From the NCBI GenBank assembly GCA_049314555.1, contig JBMOEW010000007.1:31018-95017 (forward strand): a stretch of 64,000 nucleotides of DNA, written 5' to 3'. This document shows positions 53,576 through 63,490 of this stretch, piece by piece. The position numbers and the translations under genes are program-made. Under the pieces are notes generated by a model. That model worked only from the letters and a program-made list of their open reading frames with translations. It was not told where the DNA came from and made no database searches. This DNA comes from REEB509 sp049314555 (GTDB lineage: Bacteria > Pseudomonadota > Alphaproteobacteria > Caulobacterales > Aquidulcibacteraceae). The stretch's first letter is position 1; each line of letters opens with the position of its first letter.

Positions 53576-55714
53576 ATGGTTGGGATGTTTCGAACATTTT
53601 GCGTTTTGCTTGGCTTTGGGTTTGCGCTCCTAGGCCCTGCCTTCGCTCAAGGGGTGAATAACCCGCCGAAGGTGAGCATGGCGTTGGTTTCGGCGCGAAC
53701 GGCGGTTGCGCCAGGCGAGGTCGTGCAACTCGGGCTCCATCAATTGATTGCTTCGGGGTGGCACACGTACTGGGTTAATCCTGGAGATGCCGCCGAACCG
53801 CCGATCATCGAATGGAGCGCGACGGGCTCAGGGGAAGTTGGCCCTTTTTCATGGCCAGCGCCTGCGACTTTTTTGACGGGCGAAGGCGAATACGCGCTGG
53901 TTTCGCATGTCTACAAGGACGAAGTTGTCCTGCCCTTTCGGTTCACGGTGCCGGCCACGGCGCGACCGGGGGAGCGGTTAGAACTCGCAGGCACTGCTAT
54001 TTGGCAGGTGTGCGACGATCGCACCTGCATTTGGGAGGAAGGCCCGGTTTCGCTGTCGCTAAGCGTTGCAAACAGCAGCGTAGACGATCCGGTTTGGGAG
54101 GATCGACTGGCGGCAATCGTGGCTGCGATTCCGCGTCCGCTTGAAGGAACAAACGCCAACATCGACACCGAAGGTCGGTTGAGCTTGGCGGGACAAGCGC
54201 TTGGCACGATGTTGGGCGAAGGCGCGATCCGGAATGCGCATTTCTTTCCGTTTGACCGCGACGCGATCAACCCAAACTTGGGCCAACTGGCGCAACAGGG
54301 GCCGCAGGGTTTGCGGTTTCAACTCGCGCCGCAACCGGGTGCAACGCTGGGTGCCTCGCCAATTTCGGGCGTCGTGGCCTTTGACCAGGAAACGCCGCAG
54401 GGATGGGTGCGTCGCGGTTTTGAAGTGACTGCGAAGATGGGTCCGGCACTGCCTGGCACCGATGCCGAAGCCGTCGAGGGCGGTGGTGGGGGCGCTAGTC
54501 CTTTGCGCCATCGAGCCGGCCCTACACAGGCGCTGGCCCCTAACGCCCTCACCCTGCCGACCGCGGTGCTGTTTGCTTTATTGGCTGGGCTTTTGCTGAA
54601 CGTGATGCCCTGCGTGTTCCCTATTTTATCGCTCAAGGCCCTTGGACTTGCCAATGCGGCGGTGAGCGGTCACGCGCGCAGGCATGGCCTTTGGTTTTTG
54701 GGCGGGGTCTTGGCCACGTTTGTTGCGCTGGCTTGCGTTTTGATCGGGCTTCGCGCGGGCGGTGCGGCGCTTGGATGGGGTTTCCAGCTGCAAGACCCAA
54801 TCTTTATGGGCGGACTTGCGCTGTTGTTTTTTGTGCTCGGTTTGAACCTGCTCGGCAGTTTTGAAATCGGCGGTGGCCTCCAGAACCTGGGCGGAAGTTT
54901 TGCCGGCCGCGAGGGCGACGCCGGTGCGTTTTTCACGGGCGCTGTTGCCGTGATTGCCGCCACCCCCTGCACCATTCCGTTCATGGCCGGGGCGATGGGC
55001 TTTGCGCTGGCGCAGCCTGCACTTGTGGCGCTGTTTGTGTTTGGTGCCATGGGCTTAGGTTTCGCGCTGCCGCTGGTCGCCCTGTCCTTCCTGCCTACGC
55101 TTCAGAGACTTTTACCAAAACCCGGTGCCTGGATGCAGACGCTGAAGGAGGGGTTTGCGTTTCCGATGTTTGTGACCGCCGCCTGGGCCACTTGGATTGT
55201 GGGCGAACAGTTGGGCGCAATTGGTGTGCTTGTGGTGATGGTCTTGGCCACCGCCCTCGGTTTTGTGGTTTGGGCACTGAGAACGTTCAAGGGCCCAATC
55301 GGACGAAGTATTTCGATCCTTGTTGCTGGGCTTGCCGTTTTGGCGGTGATTGGGGCAACGCGTCCGCCCTCGCTTGAGCCGCAGGCTTGGAGCCCTGAGC
55401 AAGTTGAGGAATTGCTTGCCCAGGGCCGGCCGGTGTTCGTCAATTTCACAGCGGATTGGTGTGTGACCTGCCAAGTCAATGAGCGGTCTGCCCTTTCAAG
55501 CGCGCGGGTCGCGTGGGCCTTTGGCGATCGCGGTGTTGTCTATCTAAAGGCGGACTGGACCCAGCGCGATTCAACCATTGCAGAAACGCTCGCGCTGTAT
55601 GGACGCAGTGGCGTGCCGCTCTACCTCTACTATAGTGGAAGTGAGGGAGCACAACCGGTGGTTCTGCCCCAGCTGCTTACAGAGGGTGCTGTCTTGGAAG
55701 CGATCCAGGACTGA
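53576..55714 (+). CDS. DsbD/ScsB-like thiol:disulfide interchange protein
   Basis: 712 residues. Signal peptide, N-terminal periplasmic domain with C146 and C151 (VCDDRTC), eight-helix membrane core with MPCVFP and ATPCTIPF, and a C-terminal thioredoxin domain with WCVTC at 628-632. It moves electrons from cytoplasmic thioredoxin to the periplasm for disulfide reduction or cytochrome c maturation. Start 53576 or 53585 possible. Confidence 0.92.
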   Translation: MVGMFRTFCVLLGFGFALLGPAFAQGVNNPPKVSMALVSARTAVAPGEVVQLGLHQLIASGWHTYWVNPGDAAEPPIIEWSATGSGEVGPFSWPAPATFLTGEGEYALVSHVYKDEVVLPFRFTVPATARPGERLELAGTAIWQVCDDRTCIWEEGPVSLSLSVANSSVDDPVWEDRLAAIVAAIPRPLEGTNANIDTEGRLSLAGQALGTMLGEGAIRNAHFFPFDRDAINPNLGQLAQQGPQGLRFQLAPQPGATLGASPISGVVAFDQETPQGWVRRGFEVTAKMGPALPGTDAEAVEGGGGGASPLRHRAGPTQALAPNALTLPTAVLFALLAGLLLNVMPCVFPILSLKALGLANAAVSGHARRHGLWFLGGVLATFVALACVLIGLRAGGAALGWGFQLQDPIFMGGLALLFFVLGLNLLGSFEIGGGLQNLGGSFAGREGDAGAFFTGAVAVIAATPCTIPFMAGAMGFALAQPALVALFVFGAMGLGFALPLVALSFLPTLQRLLPKPGAWMQTLKEGFAFPMFVTAAWATWIVGEQLGAIGVLVVMVLATALGFVVWALRTFKGPIGRSISILVAGLAVLAVIGATRPPSLEPQAWSPEQVEELLAQGRPVFVNFTADWCVTCQVNERSALSSARVAWAFGDRGVVYLKADWTQRDSTIAETLALYGRSGVPLYLYYSGSEGAQPVVLPQLLTEGAVLEAIQD

Positions 55715-55752
55715 AGTGCACGTTTATCGCGACTTAAAGTTGGAGGGCGGGA

Positions 55753-55941
55753 ATGCGCGCCCTTAGGTCAAACAAAATGCCGTCTCGAGATGCGCTGGCG
55801 ATTGCTGCGGCGCTTGCGTTTTGTGCCATTCTGACAGCAAGCGCGCTCGTCGCGCTTGCCAACGAAGCAGGCGCAACGCGGCATGCGTCACCCGGATCGT
55901 CGCCGCACGGAACAATCAAGGACCCTGGATCGTTCCGCTAG
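55753..55941 (+). CDS. Small single-membrane-helix protein
   Basis: 62 residues, one hydrophobic helix (LAIAAALAFCAILTASALVA) and a polar tail. The ATG has GGAGGG 5 nt upstream. It follows the DsbD-like gene in the same direction and ends just before a terminator. No family recognised. Confidence 0.45.
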   Translation: MRALRSNKMPSRDALAIAAALAFCAILTASALVALANEAGATRHASPGSSPHGTIKDPGSFR

Positions 55942-55956
55942 GCGGGCGATACCAAT

Positions 55957-55992
55957 GGCCGGCCCCGCCCCCGGGGTCGGCCGTCTTTCTTA
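55957..55992 (+). terminator. Rho-independent terminator
   Basis: GGCCGGCCCC and GGGGTCGGCC pair over ten positions (one G-U) with a six-base loop, followed by GTCTTTCTT. It should close the dsbD-like transcript. Confidence 0.7.
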
Positions 55993-56012
55993 TATTTGAC
56001 CAGTTTTGCGGC

Positions 56013-56405
56013 TTAGTCGCCTGCGGTTGCGCGGGCGACGAGTTCGTGTCCGGCAATCGGTGCCAACAGCGCTGCATCATTGAGAAGTACACGCAGCCCT
56101 TCCATGGCGCGCTGACGTGCGGTTGCATCAGGCGCGGCCGCGAGTTCAGTGGCTCTGGCGCGGGCGTCTTCTGAAATGCCGTGAAAGATGCATGGCAAAT
56201 CATCCGACACCTGAGCGGCGCGGAGCGCATCCGACAGCTCCTGGGCGCGGGTCGAAAAGGCGTTCAGATCGTCCATGAAGGTTACGGTCGGTGCCTCTAC
56301 CGCGGCCAAAGCCTGCGCTTGGGCTTCGACTTGCGCGCTCAGGGCGGCGGCGGGGATTGGTGCAGGGGCGGCAGCGACCAGGGCTGCGGCAAAACAGGTG
56401 AACAT
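56013..56405 (-). CDS. Secreted helical hypothetical protein
   Basis: 130 residues with signal peptide (MFTCFAAALVAAAPAPI) and a mature part that is Ala-rich and helical (AQVEAQAQALAAVEA). Single cysteine in DLPCIFHG. No family recognised. Start chosen at 56405; the upstream frame is Arg-rich. Confidence 0.65.
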   Translation of the reverse strand: MFTCFAAALVAAAPAPIPAAALSAQVEAQAQALAAVEAPTVTFMDDLNAFSTRAQELSDALRAAQVSDDLPCIFHGISEDARARATELAAAPDATARQRAMEGLRVLLNDAALLAPIAGHELVARATAGD

Positions 56406-56500
56406 GTGGGGCCTCCTTCGCCAAACAGGCGAGCAAGTTCTGTGCCGGACCAAGGCGGGGCCCGGGCGTCTGCAACTGCGCCGGCGGTGTGCCGAAACGA

Positions 56501-56527
56501 AAAAGGGGCCCGCGTGGGGCCCCTTTT
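56501..56527. terminator. Bidirectional-looking terminator hairpin
   Basis: AAAAGGGGCCC and GGGGCCCCTTTT form an 11-bp stem with a short loop and A/T flanks on both sides. Located 28 bp past the SapC stop (minus strand) and upstream of the gene at 56405. Confidence 0.75.
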
Positions 56528-56555
56528 GTGATTACCGGTTTATGAACGCGCGCTG

Positions 56556-57407
56556 TTAGAAGGCCGGTCCGCTGCTGCCCGAGCCAGACCCAGCCAACGG
56601 CGTGGAAGCCTGAATGCGGGCCGCCCGTGATAGAATTTTTGGCCAGAGCCCAAGCGACAGAAGATGGGCGTGCATGACAGCGCTCACGCCGCGGTCGCGC
56701 AGGTCCAGATACACTTCCTTTGGCAGGCCGTTGAGCTTCTGCTCCGAAATGCGCAGATACTCGCCGATGCGTTGCGGCTGGCCAGCCGTTCCGTCCGGAT
56801 TGGCGCGGGGCAGGGCAAGCGGGGTGAGTTCAAACAGGTTGTGTTGATCCATGAGGCGCACAAACTCTTGGGTGCGGCGCGCCAAAAGATCAAACTCGCG
56901 GCAGAACTGGATCGCGTCCTGGGTGTACTTTGAGGGTTGTTCGCCCTCGAAGAAACGCAGTTCCGGAGCCGACGAAATCATCTTGGCTGCGCGATCGATA
57001 CACACGAAAACGCGGTCACCGTCCTGTGTGCCATCGGGGACTTGCTCTGGAGCGGCTTGTGGGCCGCCGGCTATGATCGGCAGGAACGGATACCGGCGGG
57101 CGAAGGCCGGCAAATAGATTTCTGGATCCAAGCTGCCATCAGAATCGACAAACACGTTCATGCCAGGACGCAGGCCCATCACCGCCAAAGGCGTTTTGGT
57201 GCTGGTGTCGAAGATGATCGGGTAGCAAATGGCGGCGAGGCCGAACTCATCCACCGTCAAGGGGACAAGGTGCGTGTCCGCCAGGAAGGAAAAGGGGTTC
57301 TGGACCTGACTCACGCCTAGCATGCGGTGCTTTTCGGCGGAGAGCGGCTCCAGTTGGCGATAGAACATGATCTGGCCGAGCGTTTGGCCTTGGTCGCCGG
57401 TCGACAT
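56556..57407 (-). CDS. SapC-family protein
   Basis: 283 residues. SapC-like: MFYRQLEPLSAEKHRMLGV, FSFLADTHLVPLTVDEFGLA, then the DPEIYLPAFARRYPFLPI block. SapC was named from S-layer transport, but in Caulobacter-type bacteria family members lie among TonB-receptor and glycan genes. Function here is open. The tail is Gly/Ser-rich. ATG at 57407 preferred; the upstream 25 codons overlap the promoter region. Confidence 0.85.
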   Translation of the reverse strand: MSTGDQGQTLGQIMFYRQLEPLSAEKHRMLGVSQVQNPFSFLADTHLVPLTVDEFGLAAICYPIIFDTSTKTPLAVMGLRPGMNVFVDSDGSLDPEIYLPAFARRYPFLPIIAGGPQAAPEQVPDGTQDGDRVFVCIDRAAKMISSAPELRFFEGEQPSKYTQDAIQFCREFDLLARRTQEFVRLMDQHNLFELTPLALPRANPDGTAGQPQRIGEYLRISEQKLNGLPKEVYLDLRDRGVSAVMHAHLLSLGLWPKILSRAARIQASTPLAGSGSGSSGPAF

Positions 57408-57550
57408 GACAAACTCCACGAGTGCAATCTTTCGCGGCGTGTTGACCACGAATACGCGCGTCCCGCAACCGCCCTTTGGCATGACAGCTTCGCAAGGCGC
57501 AGATGCATGCTATTGCTGGATGCAAATCATACACGTGGGAGGCCGGCCTG

Positions 57551-58405
57551 ATGCCAATTGACTATGAAAAAGCGATGTCACTTCAGAGTGTTGATCAGCC
57601 CTACTCGTATGGTGATCGCGAAACCATGTTGTATGCTCTGGGGATCGGCCTCGGGCGCGATCCGCTCGATAAGCGCGAACTGCCGTTCGTTTATGAAAGC
57701 GGGCTTCGGGCCGTTCCAACCCAAGCGACTGTGAGCGCGTGGGGCGCTGGGCGGCTGGGGGAAACGGGCCTCAATTACATGATGGTGGTGCACGGCGAAC
57801 AGCGCCTTGCGGTTCATCAAGCTTTACCACCGGCAGCCGATATCCTGGCGGACTGGAAGGTTACTGAGGTCGTCGACAAGGGGGCGGGCAAAGGCGCACT
57901 GATTTATGCCGATACGACTTTGAAGCTTAAATCCACCGGCGCGCCTTTGTGCACGCTGGGGTCGACCATTTTTGCGCGGGCCGATGGTGGGTTTGGCGGC
58001 CCCTCGACGGGTGGGCCTTCGCCCCATGTGGTGCCGACGCGGCCGCACGACCGCGAGGTGCGCCTTGAGACGCGGGCGGATCAGGCCCTGCTCTATCGCT
58101 TGTCTGGCGACCGCAATCCGCTGCATTCGGACCCCGATCTGGCAAAGGCGGCTGGCTTTGACCGCCCCATTTTGCACGGGCTTTGCACGTACGGATTTGC
58201 GTGCCGCGCTGTTTTGACGACCTACGCCGATTATGATCCGGCGGCCATTCGGACGTTTGACGTTCGCTTTTCCAGCCCGGTCTTTCCCGGCGAAACCATT
58301 CTGGTGCGGCTTTGGAGAGACGGGGCTGTGGTTTCTTTTGAGGCGGATGTTGTGGAGCGGGGCGTGACGGTATTGAAGGGCGGACGCTGTCTCTTGGCGG
58401 CGTGA
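57551..58405 (+). CDS. MaoC-type 2-enoyl-CoA hydratase
   Basis: 284 residues, two hot-dog domains. The hydratase 2 motif is YRLSGDRNPLHSDPDLAKAA with catalytic Asp and His (D..NxxH), and HGLCTYGFACRAV follows. Matches eukaryotic-type (2E)-enoyl-CoA hydratase 2. Probably involved in fatty acid oxidation. Start is ATG at 57551, with an in-frame extension to 57503 rejected. Confidence 0.93.
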   Translation: MPIDYEKAMSLQSVDQPYSYGDRETMLYALGIGLGRDPLDKRELPFVYESGLRAVPTQATVSAWGAGRLGETGLNYMMVVHGEQRLAVHQALPPAADILADWKVTEVVDKGAGKGALIYADTTLKLKSTGAPLCTLGSTIFARADGGFGGPSTGGPSPHVVPTRPHDREVRLETRADQALLYRLSGDRNPLHSDPDLAKAAGFDRPILHGLCTYGFACRAVLTTYADYDPAAIRTFDVRFSSPVFPGETILVRLWRDGAVVSFEADVVERGVTVLKGGRCLLAA

Positions 58406-58416
58406 GGGGGCTTCGC

Positions 58417-60306
58417 ATGCGTGCTGGTAGGGGCATAACACGGCGGGCGGTGTCGACGGCCGCGCTGGCGGGCTTTGCGGTGGCTGCGTGCCAAGGCAAA
58501 GACGCGCCTCAGGTGCCCAGCCTGCTCGAAGGGCGATTGGCGGACTGGACCCAAGACATTCTTTCAGACGATCCAGAACTTGCCACCCAGTCTGGTGTTG
58601 CAGAATCGGTGCTTGGGGCGCGCTTCAACGACCGATTGACGGGGCGGGGTTCTGCGGCAGCGGAAAGGCGCAGAACGGCAGCGCTTCGGCGCGTCTTGGA
58701 ATTGAAAGCTCTGAGAGAGGGAAAGCCCGCAGACCCGAACGGAACGCTTGGGTTCATACAGGCACAGTTTGATGCCGCGGCTGAATTAGCACGCTTTGAG
58801 TACGGACGGTTTGCCCCCCTCTCTGGTGCCCAACCCTACGTCTTGGATCAAGCGGGCTCTGCTTTCCTGACCTTGCCGGACTTCCTTGAGTCCCGCCAAC
58901 CGATGGCGACCGTCGACCAAGCGGGGAATTATCTGGCGCGCCTTCGCGCGGCAGCAATATCCATTGCTGAAGATATGGACCACGCGCGCGACGACGCGGC
59001 CAAGGGCACGGTGGCCCCCAGGGTTATCCTGCAGCGGGTGTACCAGCGAACACTGGCTTCGGTTGGAGCGGGCGCGGAAGGCAACCCATTCTTCCTTGGT
59101 TTTGCAAGGCGCATCGACGCTTTGGTGCCGCCCGCAGCCGACCCTGCACAAGCCAACGACGCTCAAAGGCGTGCTGGCGCCGTTAAGGGCCAAGCTTTGG
59201 CAATCGTGCGCGAGGGCATCGTTCCGGCGCAACTGCGGTTAGGGCAAGCGGTCAATGTGCTTGCCGGCCAGAGCGGAGAAGAGCCGGGCGTGTGGCGGCT
59301 GCCAAACGGCGAGGCCTACTACGCGGCGTGCCTTGCGTATGAAACCAGCACAAGTTTGACCGCGGACGAAATTCACGCCATGGGCACTGAGCGCGTGCAG
59401 GAGGTTTCCGGCCAACTCGATGGCGTGCTTCGGCGCATGGGGCGCACCGAAGGCACGGTCGGGCAGCGGATGGCAGCTCTGACCGCGGATCCGGCCTATC
59501 GATATGCCAACGATGACGTTGGGCGCGCTCAGCTGTTGGCTGACGTGCGCGCCCGCATCGAACGCGCCAAAACCCAATCGGCAAATTGGTTTGCGCACCA
59601 ACCGAAAGCCTCGTTGGAGGTGCGTCGGGTTCCGCTTTTGGCTGAAGCGGATTCCAGTGGCGCTTACTATGAGCCGCCCTCGGTGGATGGGTCTCAAGCC
59701 GGCATATATTACATTAATCTGCGCGACATGGCGGACATGTCCAAGATCGACTTGCCGACCCAAGATTATCACGAGGCCATTCCCGGCCATCATTTGCAAA
59801 CCGCGCTTGCCCGCGAGCTGGAAGGCCTTCCCCTACTGCGACGGCTGATGACGTTTACGGCGTTCTCGGAAGGCTGGGCCACCTACGCTGAACAGTTGGC
59901 AGACGAGCAAGGGCTTTTTGCCCAAGACCCGATTGGCCGAATTGGCTTCCTGCGGTGGCAACTCTGGCGGGCGGCGCGTCTGGTGGTCGACACGGGCATT
60001 CATCACTTGCGGTGGACGCGTGCCCAGGCTGTTCAATCCCTCAGCGAGACAACCGGCGACACGCCAAGTGTGATTGAGACAGAAGTTGACCGCTATATCG
60101 CAGCGCCGGGTCAGGCGTGCAGCTATGAAATTGGGCGTCGCGAAATGGTTCGGCTACGTGAGTATGCGCGGCGCGCGCTGGGGCCGGGCTTCACCCTGAA
60201 GGGCTTCCACGAGCAAGTGCTTGGTGCGGGTGAAATGCCGTTGTCGCTCTTGGCGGGGCGGGTTGAGGCTTGGGTCGGCGCTTCGGGCACCTCGGCTTCG
60301 AGGTAA
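58417..60306 (+). CDS. DUF885 zinc-peptidase-like lipoprotein with Tat signal
   Basis: 629 residues. Tat motif TRRAVSTAAL and lipobox AVAAC, then the DUF885 domain with HEAIPGHHLQ (zinc-type HExxxGHH) and FTAFSEGWATYAEQL. Many alphaproteobacteria have several such exported proteins; they are thought to be peptidases. ATG at 58417 has GAGGGGG upstream; a GTG at 58402 overlapping the previous stop is the alternative. Confidence 0.88.
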   Translation: MRAGRGITRRAVSTAALAGFAVAACQGKDAPQVPSLLEGRLADWTQDILSDDPELATQSGVAESVLGARFNDRLTGRGSAAAERRRTAALRRVLELKALREGKPADPNGTLGFIQAQFDAAAELARFEYGRFAPLSGAQPYVLDQAGSAFLTLPDFLESRQPMATVDQAGNYLARLRAAAISIAEDMDHARDDAAKGTVAPRVILQRVYQRTLASVGAGAEGNPFFLGFARRIDALVPPAADPAQANDAQRRAGAVKGQALAIVREGIVPAQLRLGQAVNVLAGQSGEEPGVWRLPNGEAYYAACLAYETSTSLTADEIHAMGTERVQEVSGQLDGVLRRMGRTEGTVGQRMAALTADPAYRYANDDVGRAQLLADVRARIERAKTQSANWFAHQPKASLEVRRVPLLAEADSSGAYYEPPSVDGSQAGIYYINLRDMADMSKIDLPTQDYHEAIPGHHLQTALARELEGLPLLRRLMTFTAFSEGWATYAEQLADEQGLFAQDPIGRIGFLRWQLWRAARLVVDTGIHHLRWTRAQAVQSLSETTGDTPSVIETEVDRYIAAPGQACSYEIGRREMVRLREYARRALGPGFTLKGFHEQVLGAGEMPLSLLAGRVEAWVGASGTSASR

Positions 60307-60450
60307 GTGCTTGGCCGCTTGAACGCCCCCAAGAACCGCGTGTTCGAGGTCACAGCCCCTTGCGATTGTAACGGGTTGCACAGATTAGCGCCGGTTGCGC
60401 CGCATCTTGGCCGCGATTGACCACCCTCTTTGCGCGCTACAGATAGCCCA

Positions 60451-62232
60451 ATGGGGAAATGCGTGACGAAACTTCGGCTTGGTACGACTGCGATCGCCTG
60501 CATCTTGATTGGCATCTTGGCGTCCTGCGCCAGTCCGGATGCGCGCTCTCGGGACCAAAACCCGTCGGTGACACCAGGCCAGGAGAGCGCGCCGCTGCCG
60601 CCACCGCCTGCGCCACCTCCGCCACCGCCTGCGCCACCTCCGCCACCGCCCATGCCTTCTCCTCCGATGGCTGGCGTGGTTGCCCCGTTCCTGGCCGGGC
60701 GGGCCGAAAGCAGCCGTTTGAGCCAGTTCCCGCCGCAGCGACCGGCAGGGATCGAGGATCGCGAGCAATATGAAGATGTTGAGCTCAATCCGATCCGGGT
60801 CACCGCCGAAGATCCCGTTTCGACGTTTTCGATCGATGTCGATACCGCGTCTTATGCCAACGTGCGCCGCTTCTTGAGGAACGGACAGTTACCCCCGCGA
60901 GACGCGGTTCGGATCGAAGAATTGATCAACTACTTCGACTACGACTATCCGTTGCCAACGGCACGCACGACTCCTTTCCAGCCCAGCGTGCAATTGGTGC
61001 CCAGTCCGTGGGCGGAGGGTCGCACGCTCCTGCACATCGGCCTGCAAGGTTATGACCTCATTGCGAGCGAACGGCCCGCGCTTAATCTTGTGCTCTTGCT
61101 GGACGTTTCAGGGTCGATGGCGGATGCAAACAAGCTGCCCCTTGCCATTCAAGGGTTTCGAGCTCTGGTGGAGCAGCTAAACAGCCGCGACCGGGTTTCG
61201 ATTGTCGTTTACGCGGGCGCTGCTGGAGCCGTGTTGGAACCAACGCCCGGTGATCAGCGCCAGCGCATCAACGCGGCCTTCGACCAGCTTAGCGCCGGTG
61301 GCTCAACGGCAGGGGGCGAAGGCCTTGCGCTTGCCTATGCGATGGCTGAGCGGAACTTCAACCGCAACGCAATCAACCGCGTGATCATCGCGACGGATGG
61401 GGACTTCAACGTTGGGGTGACGCAAAACGAGCGACTGGAAGACTTCGTCGCACGGAAACGGGAAAGCGGGGTTTATCTGTCTGTACTGGGCTTTGGCGGC
61501 GGCAACTACAACGATGCGTTGATGCAAACGTTGGCGCAGAACGGAAACGGGATTGCCGCCTATATCGACACTCTGGCAGAGGCTCGCCGGGTGCTTTCAG
61601 ACGAGATGGGCCGGGCGTTGTTTCCCATCGCCAATGACGTAAAAATCCAGGTTGAATTTAACCCCGGGCGCGTGGCGGAGTATCGCCTGATTGGCTACGA
61701 AACGCGTATGTTGAACCGCGAAGACTTCAACAATGATCGCGTTGACGCGGGCGAGATTGGAGCGGGTGCGAGTGTGACCGCGATTTATGAACTCACTGCA
61801 CCAGGCGGGGCTACCCTGGTTGACCCATTGCGATATCAGTCTGCACGGCAGAGTGCTGCCCCCTCTTCTGAAATCGGGTTTTTGCGCATTCGGTATAAAC
61901 TTCCGGGCGAAACAGAGTCTCGGCTGATTGAGCGCGCAATCACCGATCGCGATGCCTCGCCGCGGCTTGATCAAGCCCCCGAGGCAACGCGGTGGGCAAC
62001 GGCGGTGGCCGCGTATGGCCAGCTTCTGCGCGGTGATCCCTATCTCACGAATGGCTATGGCTGGGCCGATGTGATCTCGCTTGCCCAATCGGCCCGGGGC
62101 GCGGATGCGTTTGGTTGGCGTGCGGAGTTTCTGCAATTGGTGCGCGGCGCTCAATCTGCGTCTGCGGCAAACGACACTTCGGCAAGGCCGCAGCAAAGCG
62201 AGCCGCCGCCAAGACCGCTGCCGCGCCGTTGA
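60451..62232 (+). CDS. VWA-domain lipoprotein (YfbK-like, DUF3520)
   Basis: 593 residues. Lipobox LASC, a Pro-rich linker encoded by a 21-bp tandem repeat (60601-60650), an N-terminal VWFA_N segment (FSIDVDTASYANVRRFL), the VWA domain with MIDAS DVSGSMAD, and a C-terminal DUF3520-type region (EIGFLRIRYKLPGE). Probably outer-membrane or periplasmic and involved in protein binding. Confidence 0.92.
   Translation: MGKCVTKLRLGTTAIACILIGILASCASPDARSRDQNPSVTPGQESAPLPPPPAPPPPPPAPPPPPPMPSPPMAGVVAPFLAGRAESSRLSQFPPQRPAGIEDREQYEDVELNPIRVTAEDPVSTFSIDVDTASYANVRRFLRNGQLPPRDAVRIEELINYFDYDYPLPTARTTPFQPSVQLVPSPWAEGRTLLHIGLQGYDLIASERPALNLVLLLDVSGSMADANKLPLAIQGFRALVEQLNSRDRVSIVVYAGAAGAVLEPTPGDQRQRINAAFDQLSAGGSTAGGEGLALAYAMAERNFNRNAINRVIIATDGDFNVGVTQNERLEDFVARKRESGVYLSVLGFGGGNYNDALMQTLAQNGNGIAAYIDTLAEARRVLSDEMGRALFPIANDVKIQVEFNPGRVAEYRLIGYETRMLNREDFNNDRVDAGEIGAGASVTAIYELTAPGGATLVDPLRYQSARQSAAPSSEIGFLRIRYKLPGETESRLIERAITDRDASPRLDQAPEATRWATAVAAYGQLLRGDPYLTNGYGWADVISLAQSARGADAFGWRAEFLQLVRGAQSASAANDTSARPQQSEPPPRPLPRR
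60601..60650 (+). repeat. 21-bp tandem repeat in VWA-lipoprotein linker
   Basis: The unit CCACCGCCTGCGCCACCTCCG is repeated exactly twice (60601-60621, 60622-60642) with a third partial copy. It encodes the PPPPAPP linker and is prone to slippage in steps of seven residues. Confidence 0.8.
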
Positions 62233-62289
62233 ACGCTGGACGCGGCTGTTGTTTGGCACCTAGGGTTTCGGCGCAATGGAGAAATTCCG

Positions 62290-63480
62290 ATGAGCCGCAC
62301 CCACGACCACAGCATACTGGACATCGACGGACTGCGTCCGCCATCGCCGCACCTGCGCGAAGAGCATCAGGCTTGGCGCATGAACCTCCGGCGGTTCATC
62401 GACCGGGAAATCATGCCGTACGTGGACGATTGGGACGAAGCGGGGGCGGTTCCGCGTGCGTTGTTTTTGAAGGCCGGCGCCTTTGGTTTGTTGGGTGCTG
62501 GCTACCCAGAAGCGTACGGGGGTTGGAGCGAGGGGTATGATCGCTTCTTCGGCCTCGTTACGAGTGAGGAATTGGCACGTATTGGGGCGGGCGGGATCAC
62601 GGCTGCGCTGATGGTCCATGGTATCGGCCTGCCGCCTGTTCTTGTGTTGGGGAGCGATGTCCTCAAGCAAGAGATTGCGCCGCCCGTCTTGCGCGGCGAA
62701 ATGCAAATCAGCCTTGCCATCACAGAGGCGTCGGGCGGATCAGACGTTGCCCAATTAGAGACGAAAGCCAAACGCGTTGAGGGCGGCTATCGGGTGTCGG
62801 GCTCCAAAATGTTTATCACCGGCGGGATGACGTCGCACTTTGCGACGACGGCTGTGCGAACGGGTGGGCCTGGCGCTGGGGGCGTCTCGTTGTTGCTGAT
62901 AGATTTGCGCGCACCTGGGGTGAGCCGGACACCGTTGAAGAAGCAGGGCTGGTGGGCATCAGACACTGCTGCGCTTTATTTTGATGACGTCTTCGTTCCG
63001 GAGGACCGATTGATCGGTGCTGAAAACGCCGGGTTCTACGGCATCATGGCCAACTTCAATGGCGAACGCCTCGGCATGGCCAGCGGTGCCATTGCTTCGG
63101 CGCGGGTGTGTCTTGCTGAAGCTATCGCTTGGGCGCGCAATCGAACGACATTCGGCAAACGGTTGGCCGACCACCAGGTCATTCGCCACAAGATCGCAAC
63201 GATGCTGCAACGGATCAATGCAGCCAACGCCTACCTCGAACATTGCGCGTGGCGCGTCCAAAACAACGAAACGCCCGTGGCCGACCTTTGCCTGCTCAAG
63301 GTTCAGGCCACGGAGACCCTTGAGTACTGCGCCCGCGAAGCAAGCCAGATCCTTGGCGGCGCATCCTACCTGCGTGGTTCGCGTGTTGAACGCATCTATC
63401 GCGAAGTTCGGGTGAACGCGATTGGGGGCGGCTCAGAGGAAATCATGCGCGACCTTGCCGCCCGCCAAATCGGCCTTTGA
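62290..63480 (+). CDS. Acyl-CoA dehydrogenase
   Basis: 396 residues. FAD/substrate motifs ISLAITEASGGSDVA and FITGGMTSHF, the RTTFGKRLADHQVIRHKIA helix, and the C-terminal IGGGSEEIMRDLAARQIGL. The catalytic base is probably the Glu in this last motif, as in short/medium chain enzymes. Beta-oxidation or branched-chain catabolism. No ETF gene adjacent. Confidence 0.94.
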   Translation: MSRTHDHSILDIDGLRPPSPHLREEHQAWRMNLRRFIDREIMPYVDDWDEAGAVPRALFLKAGAFGLLGAGYPEAYGGWSEGYDRFFGLVTSEELARIGAGGITAALMVHGIGLPPVLVLGSDVLKQEIAPPVLRGEMQISLAITEASGGSDVAQLETKAKRVEGGYRVSGSKMFITGGMTSHFATTAVRTGGPGAGGVSLLLIDLRAPGVSRTPLKKQGWWASDTAALYFDDVFVPEDRLIGAENAGFYGIMANFNGERLGMASGAIASARVCLAEAIAWARNRTTFGKRLADHQVIRHKIATMLQRINAANAYLEHCAWRVQNNETPVADLCLLKVQATETLEYCAREASQILGGASYLRGSRVERIYREVRVNAIGGGSEEIMRDLAARQIGL

Positions 63481-63490
63481 CACCCTCCCC

